NCBI GenBank assembly: GCA_036429605.1
Contig: JAVFKD010000010.1
Location: forward strand, 992,001 to 1,056,000
Length of the DNA: 64,000 nucleotides
Source: Cladobotryum mycophilum
Lineage: Eukaryota > Ascomycota > Sordariomycetes > Hypocreales > Hypocreaceae
Direction: 5' to 3'
Part shown: in pieces, positions 58,966 to 64,000 of the stretch
Position numbering within the stretch: position 1 is the first letter of the stretch
How the letters are laid out: every line of letters begins with the position of its first letter
Notes under the pieces: generated by a model
Told to the model about the DNA's origin: nothing
Database searches by the model: none
Seen by the model: the letters and a program-made list of their open reading frames with translations, nothing else
Program-made: the position numbers and the translations under genes

Positions 58966-60520
58966 ATGGCCCTACGAAGCCCCCCAGGCTTGCAGAAGCG
59001 ACCCGCCTTTGAGCCTCAGTGCACGCACCTGACCATGACAAGACTGTATAGTCCAGAGCTTCTCTGTGCATCCTGCCACCGTCCAGGGCCGTTCGGATGG
59101 CTCTATCAATGCACTCAGGATCGCGATGACTCGCTGGAGCATGCAGCAACACGGGGTGATCTTGTGAGCATGAACCAAGAAAACTCACCTGTGCCATCAT
59201 GGAACAAAAGCTGATGATAATTCATAGTCCAACATGGATCAGTTGGGCTGTTTCCTGACTTCAAAGATGGGCATTCGTCAAGGAAGCCCTGCTGCTCGCG
59301 AGGACCCCCTCAGTTTCTTCAATGAAGTCACTCAGGAGCAAATGGCCCATTACAAGCCTGACCAAATTGCCAAGATCCTCAAGCAACGTGAAAACGTATG
59401 TCTCTCATCTCGTCCCAGTTCAACTTTTGCTAACATGAGACGGAAAAAAACAAGGTTCAATTGGTCATTCAGCGAGAAAAGATTCGCATGAATAGCGCGG
59501 CCATCCTCAACCGACTGACTCACCCCAGCGCAGTCGAAGCACCCCCATGTCATCATGATTTTCAGAAGCCTTGGCTCCGCAGTCCCCATGAGGAGTGCCA
59601 GTATCGTGTCTGTTTTCGCTGTCGATCTTCATGCGCGGACCGCGCCTATCTCAGCCTCAACGCCGTGGCAAAAGGGGAAATTTTGCCGACTGCAGCCGCT
59701 GGCTATGGCTTCCACATCCTTGGCGACAGACCTGTGCTAGACGCCAACGTCGTCATGAACCTGGGCTGCCGTCCGGTTCCTTGGGTAAGAAGATATGAGA
59801 CTCTGAATATCTTGGGTGTTGAATTAACTTTAGCCATAGCCTCAGTCCGAGAGTGTTATTTCGGACATAAGCTCGGAGATGGGTTCACCTACCTCTTCCA
59901 TTAGCGTCATGGAGCTTCTTGATGCCCAGATTGCTCAAGGACAAAAGCAAATCATGAAGAAGTGTGACTCAACAGACGGCACTGAGACCGACTCGGACGA
60001 CGACCTCAACTGGCCAGCGACACCCACCACACTAGACGGCTCCCCGGGCCAGTTGAAGCATTCCCCACGGTGCGATAACCTGGGCCTTTTTGCCGAGACT
60101 GCCCCCATCACTTGCGCCGGACCGATGGCTCCGTTGTTTTGGACCCCTCCCCCATCTCCTGTCGTAGCTACTGGCCTTCACGAGGGTGATGGCACATTTG
60201 AGCCCCAACTCTTGGGACCAGAGACACTCAAGGGCTTGAGGTGAGTAAGACGATGAGCTTATGTTTCAGGCAACTCACACACGCATAACAGTGAAACCCC
60301 ATCCAAGATTGGATCCCTCAATCACAATGCTGGCCACATGCGCGAGGCAAGCATTGACGAGACAATCGAAGCAACACCCAACACAATCCGTGCCTCTCAC
60401 ACACCATCCCCCAAAAGGGACCACAAATTCGCTCCGTCTCCGCTCAAGGTAGGTCACGGCGTGGCAATGCTAGAGGAGAGCGTCGAGCTGGGCGTTCCGG
60501 ACGTCATCACCCAGGCGTAA
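58966..60520 (+). CDS. conserved-looking protein of unknown function with Cys/His pairs
   Basis: Five exons: 58966-59163, 59228-59395, 59455-59784, about 59915-60240 and 60292-60520, roughly 416 residues. The N-terminal 70 residues contain paired cysteines (CTHL, CASCH, YQC) that could bind zinc. The middle has YKPDQIAKILKQREN and a second group (CHHDF, CQYRVCFRCRSSCADRAYLS), then LDANVVMNLGCRPVPW. The last 190 residues are disordered, Pro/Thr/Ser-rich with SDDDLNWPATPT-type acidic patches and TPSP motifs, possible phosphosites. The fourth acceptor is uncertain: the usual TTAG at 59901-59904 gives a stop, so GGAG (59914) or CCCAG (59929) must be used. I do not recognise a named family. No signal peptide or membrane helix. 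Confidence 0.7.
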
Positions 60521-60804
60521 AAGCTGGGGTCACATAAGAGTTGCTTTCAAGCTTGGAAGCAAGCATCTTTTTTGATGAGAAAACGATATCATGAGCTTTG
60601 GGAAATCGGGGTCAAAGGAAAGGAAAGGGTGCATAAGCCAGCTGTGTGTATAATTTCTCCTCTTGACGGCGTTGGGATGGTAAAAAAGATACCTGCATGA
60701 GCTCACACAAGCCAAACAATATTTGTATAATTCATGTTCAATCAAAAAAGAAAATTATCAACACCCACTCACTCACTCATCATCACACCCATAGGTACTT
60801 CTTT

Positions 60805-62726
60805 CTAGTTCTCCCCCTTTTCTTCCAACCTCTGCCTCTCCACCATGCTCTCCTGCACCTTCTTCATCATCTTATCCCCCACCGCCTTGGCGTCCGCAAA
60901 CCTGGGCTCAAAGAACTTTTGCGTGTGCACAAACCGCTTCTCCCACGTCTCAAAGTGGCCCAGGGTGACGCACTCGGCCCACCCCCTGGCCGCAAAGGTG
61001 AACTCCAGGTCGTCACTCCGGTACCGCTTGTCGTGCACGGCGGTGCGCAGTGTCTCGTCCAGGATGTCCGTGTGGCGGAAGAGGTGCTCGGTGACGCCCA
61101 GGCGGAGGCGGAAGAGGGGCGTGGAGCAGAGCATGTGGTCGTAGGGGACGATGGCGAGGGCGGCCCAGCAGTCCACCATGGCGAGGAGGGAGAGGTGGCT
61201 GTTGGGCCGGGCGGGTGTGTCGGCCGTCGGGGTGCCCAGGGAAAAGGACGATAGGATGCTGGGCTCGAGGAGGGCGCGGGCGGCCCAGGTCTGGGAGGGG
61301 CCGAAGACCTGGTCCCGGGCGCGGTAGATGCGCTCCGTGAGGCCCTCGAGGTTGCCCTCCAGCATGAGCTTGTACAGCTCCGTGACACTCTTGGCGTACT
61401 GCGAGACCTGCTTCCTGGCCTCGGGGTTCAGGATGGCCAGTCCAGCGTAGACGTGCCACTTCTGGCTGTAGATGCGCAGCATGACGTTTGTCTTGACGTT
61501 CTCGATGCCGCCGACGTAGCGGCTCAGCTCCCAGGGGTACTGCCTATTGGCATGCCACGCCTTCCCCATCGACAGGAACGCCGCGTGCGTGACGGCCTGG
61601 GTGTCGGCCGTGATGCGGTCATGCTCCTGCGCGGTGAGGTAGACGAACTTGGAGCGCAGGCAGGCGAGGACGGCCTCGACCTTGCGGAGGGCTTCGTCGG
61701 GCGCACGGTGCTGGATGAGGACCAGGGGCTGGTTGTACGGATCGACGCTGGGGCCGTGGAGGGAGTGGCACGAGACGATGTAGACGTCCGAGGGGAGGTG
61801 GGCTTCAAAGGCCAGGATCTCAGGGGACTTGCAGGATGTCTGGCCGCCGACGATGGCGCCCATTTTGGTAGCTAAGAGACAACAGAACAGACGTCAGAAC
61901 AACACACAAAGCTAGAGATGGATAGTATGAAGAGTCAAGTCCTACAAGGTCCATACTGGGCAATCACATTATCAATAACGGCAGCCTCGACGCTGTAGAT
62001 GATGTAGTCGCTGGCGCGGGAAACATAATGTCCATTCCGACAGATTTCAATGTTTGTCTGGCACGAAGAAAGAGAAAAAATTCAGCATCTATACGATCAC
62101 GGCGAAGTGGAGAAAAAAGAGAGTCATTCGGATTGAGCACACTGCGTACATTTCCGTTGTATTTTTCTTTCAAACTATCGTATTTATCTTCTCTGTCGCA
62201 GGCAAGGATTCTATTATGGTTGAAGGGGGGTTTTGGTCAGCCACTTGGCAGAGAGCACCGAGATGAGGCTTTTCAACTATTTCTTTCCAAGACTGTTAGC
62301 TTTGGATGTCCATGACAAGATGGGGGAAAGTTGGGTGGTGAAAAGTTTTTTTGAAGGGGGTAAAGGTTCAGACAAATGTTTAAAGGTAGCAAGCTTTTTC
62401 ATCATTGAGAGCACAAGACGTGATCCGAACACCGGAACGGTGCCCAGGCGTCTTGAACAGTGCTCGAGCCAAATGCGCTCAAGTCATCACGTTAAAAGAT
62501 AGGGTTGTGTGGTTGTAGGAGTTGAAAAGAGAGAGAAAATGCTTACCTGGATATTTTTTCTGCCAGAGGTGAAAAGCGCACATCGTTATGATGCAAAGCA
62601 AACTCACCTCCAGCCAGCTTCCGACAGTCTCTCGGCGTACATCCTGCCCATGTCGCCCATACCAATCAACCCCACGACAAAATTTTCCATCCCAGGAGGG
62701 ACAACTGTGGAAGTATTGGAAGCCAT
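60805..62726 (-). CDS. TYR1: prephenate dehydrogenase (NADP+)
   Basis: Converts prephenate to 4-hydroxyphenylpyruvate in tyrosine synthesis, in the cytosol. Four exons (62726-62608, 62210-62150, 62057-61946, 61871-60805), 452 residues, all junctions in phase. NADP-binding motif is FVVGLIGMGDMGRMYAERL, then RILACDREDKY, CRNGHYVSRASDYIIYSVEA, QYGPSTKMGAIVGGQTSCKSPE, VSCHSLHGPSVDP, QPLVLIQHRAPDEA and HAAFLSMGKAWHA. The C-terminal helical domain ends with a basic-acidic coil. The first intron is about 400 bases, several times longer than others here; a 13-base candidate exon inside it was rejected because it breaks phase. Confidence 0.95.
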
Positions 62727-63126
62727 TGCGTCTTGATGCTTGAAGGAAGCAAGAAAAAAACAACTAAAGCATAGACTCAAGGAATCACATTATCACTCAA
62801 AGACAAACCCAAGTTTTACCCTCAAACTTTCCCTCGTTGTGGAGGGAGGAGCTGGTAGGAAAAAAGAGGGCAGAGAGAGAGAGATGGTTGAGAGAGTTGA
62901 GGATGAGGAGAAGAGAAAATCTTTGACGTCTTAAATGGGTGGGAAAATTTATGGCTGATTGGAGAATGTGGGGCTGATACCGTTCGATAGGGATGAATGA
63001 GGGTGTATGCAAATATCCGATTTGTAACATGATCCACCCTTCATATTGATGCACCACGGAAACAACAGCAGCCTCACGTTCATCTGTGTTGCCAGAGTCA
63101 AATAAATAGCAACATCTCTTATCAAA
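62727..63126. promoter_or_regulatory. shared divergent promoter of TYR1 and the RCC1-like gene
   Basis: 400 bases between the two ATGs; contains a GA-rich tract (62835-62925). No individual site can be called with confidence. Confidence 0.4.
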
Positions 63127-64000
63127 ATGAACGCCATATTCGCGACGGGCTCCAACGGATCTGCACAGCTGGGGATCCGGCACAGTCAAGACGTCTCGGT
63201 GCCAAAGCCAGTCGTCTTCCACCCGGGTTCGCCAACCCCAACCCCAACCGTCGTCAGGATTGCTGCGGGGGGCAACCACACGCTGTTGCTGAGCGAATCC
63301 GGCCAATTATTCTGGAGTGGAGATGGGACCACTGGAGCATGCGGACTGCCCTTGGATCGTATCATGCCAGTCTTCCAAGAAGCTCGTCTTGTCAGAGAAG
63401 ACGACGCAGAAGAAATAGGACATATCGCATTAATCGCAGCAACATGGGAGGCTTCCATCATCGTCGCTGAAGATGAAGACGGTAAGCGGACCAAGATGTT
63501 CAGCTTCGGCGTTGGCAACAAGGGAGAGTTGGGCTTAGGCGAGCTTATTATACGAACACCTTCGGCAGCGAGAATAAAAGAGTTTCCGCCTCCTGGAACA
63601 GAAATCGTTGACCTTTCAGCATGCATGGGGCACGTCGTTGCAGTATTGGATAATGGAGATGCGTACGGCTGGGGCAATTGCCGCAAGTCTCAAATTGGGG
63701 AGCCTGATGTTATTGTCTACGCCCCCCGAAAAATTCAAGGGATTGACTTCAAAGTTACCCGAGCAGTGTGTGCCAACGAGGCTACATGCTTCTTCGGCGG
63801 ACCTGATACTGGGAATATTCGTGTCCTTGGATCAGACAAGTGGACATTAACCTCGAAAGCTCCGTCAACGATTTCCCCGTGGATTGATGTTGGTGCGAGT
63901 TGGGGCAACTTCTATGTCTTGCACCAGGATGGTAGTCTAGAAAGCTGGGGCCGCGATGATCATGGCCAACTACCACCTCCAAACCTCCCTAAACTAGAGA
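63127..64000 (+). CDS. ATS1: RCC1-repeat protein, ATS1/KTI13-like, 3' end missing
   Basis: Open from ATG at 63127 to the window edge (291 codons) with no intron seen. RCC1 blades are visible: IFATGSNGSAQLGI, VRIAAGGNHTLLLSESGQLFWSGD, KMFSFGVGNKGELGLGE, DLSACMGHVVAVLDNGDAYGWG, WIDVGASWGNFYVLHQDG and SLESWGRDDHGQLPPP. The size and opening fit fungal Ats1/Kti13, which assists diphthamide synthesis and Elongator-dependent tRNA modification with Kti11; other RCC1-like proteins are possible. C6 and G6 runs here are intact. Truncated only by the window end. Confidence 0.82.
   Translation, partial: MNAIFATGSNGSAQLGIRHSQDVSVPKPVVFHPGSPTPTPTVVRIAAGGNHTLLLSESGQLFWSGDGTTGACGLPLDRIMPVFQEARLVREDDAEEIGHIALIAATWEASIIVAEDEDGKRTKMFSFGVGNKGELGLGELIIRTPSAARIKEFPPPGTEIVDLSACMGHVVAVLDNGDAYGWGNCRKSQIGEPDVIVYAPRKIQGIDFKVTRAVCANEATCFFGGPDTGNIRVLGSDKWTLTSKAPSTISPWIDVGASWGNFYVLHQDGSLESWGRDDHGQLPPPNLPKLE

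Noticed and set aside
60845..61875. Several long plus-strand frames
   Set aside because: Antisense shadows of prephenate dehydrogenase, caused by GC-rich third positions.
62563..62575. 13-base micro-exon in TYR1 intron 1
   Set aside because: Flanked by AG and GTAAGC, but 13 bases breaks the phase. Direct joining of 62608 to 62210 gives the conserved GWRILACDRED.
1..64000. CRISPR arrays, rRNA or tRNA genes, transposons
   Set aside because: No regularly spaced repeats, no 5S/18S/28S landmarks, no tRNA cloverleaf and no transposase, reverse transcriptase or terminal inverted repeats were seen.

Overview
The window is nuclear DNA of a filamentous ascomycete. Genes are broken by short introns (about 50-130 bases) with GTAAGT-like donors and CTAAC-like branch sites. 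Most products have clear fungal orthologues, such as the NADPH-oxidase regulator NoxR, a NACHT/ankyrin NLR, THI20 and the TORC2 subunit Rictor. The mix of genes suggests a sordariomycete, possibly Hypocreales. That placement is inference; no rRNA or other marker is present.

Layout. 1-7 kb: a divergent pair, a PLP-dependent cystathionine-gamma-synthase-like gene (minus) and a long gene (plus) that joins an IucA/IucC-type NRPS-independent siderophore (NIS) synthetase to an ATP-grasp-like C-terminal half. 9 kb: a tiny secreted cysteine-containing protein. 11.5-13.4 kb: alternative NADH dehydrogenase. 15.4-19 kb: a Ser/Thr-rich single-pass membrane protein and a DHA1-type MFS transporter. 19.2-23.1 kb: an NLR-like NACHT/ankyrin protein. 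23.5-25.7 kb: THI20-type thiamine enzyme. 26.5-30.8 kb: Rictor. 32.6-36.2 kb: urate oxidase, mitochondrial ribosomal protein uL13m and the SOD1 copper chaperone. 36.2-40.6 kb: a gene-poor stretch. 40.6-44.1 kb: noxR and a small unknown gene. 47.3-47.7 kb: a second small secreted protein. 48.4-56.1 kb: mitochondrial GluRS, a class A DnaJ, ESCRT-II SNF8 and an Mpv17/PMP22-family protein. 59-64 kb: a Cys-containing unknown, prephenate dehydrogenase and an ATS1/KTI13-like RCC1 protein cut by the window end.

Most of the window is conserved housekeeping. The candidate new system is the 0.8-7.0 kb pair. An amino-acid-modifying PLP enzyme sits head-to-head with a NIS synthetase whose reading frame continues into a second predicted amide-forming (ATP-grasp) module. 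This could be a minimal carboxylate metallophore or other amide natural-product locus. Both genes carry breaks in this sequence, so they may be decaying.

Data quality matters here. Seven sites in five otherwise conserved genes lose frame by one base at runs of five C or G, and in each case a run of six restores the conserved protein. I read these as homopolymer errors in the assembly, not biology. In-frame stop codons in the NIS and cystathionine-synthase genes cannot be explained that way.
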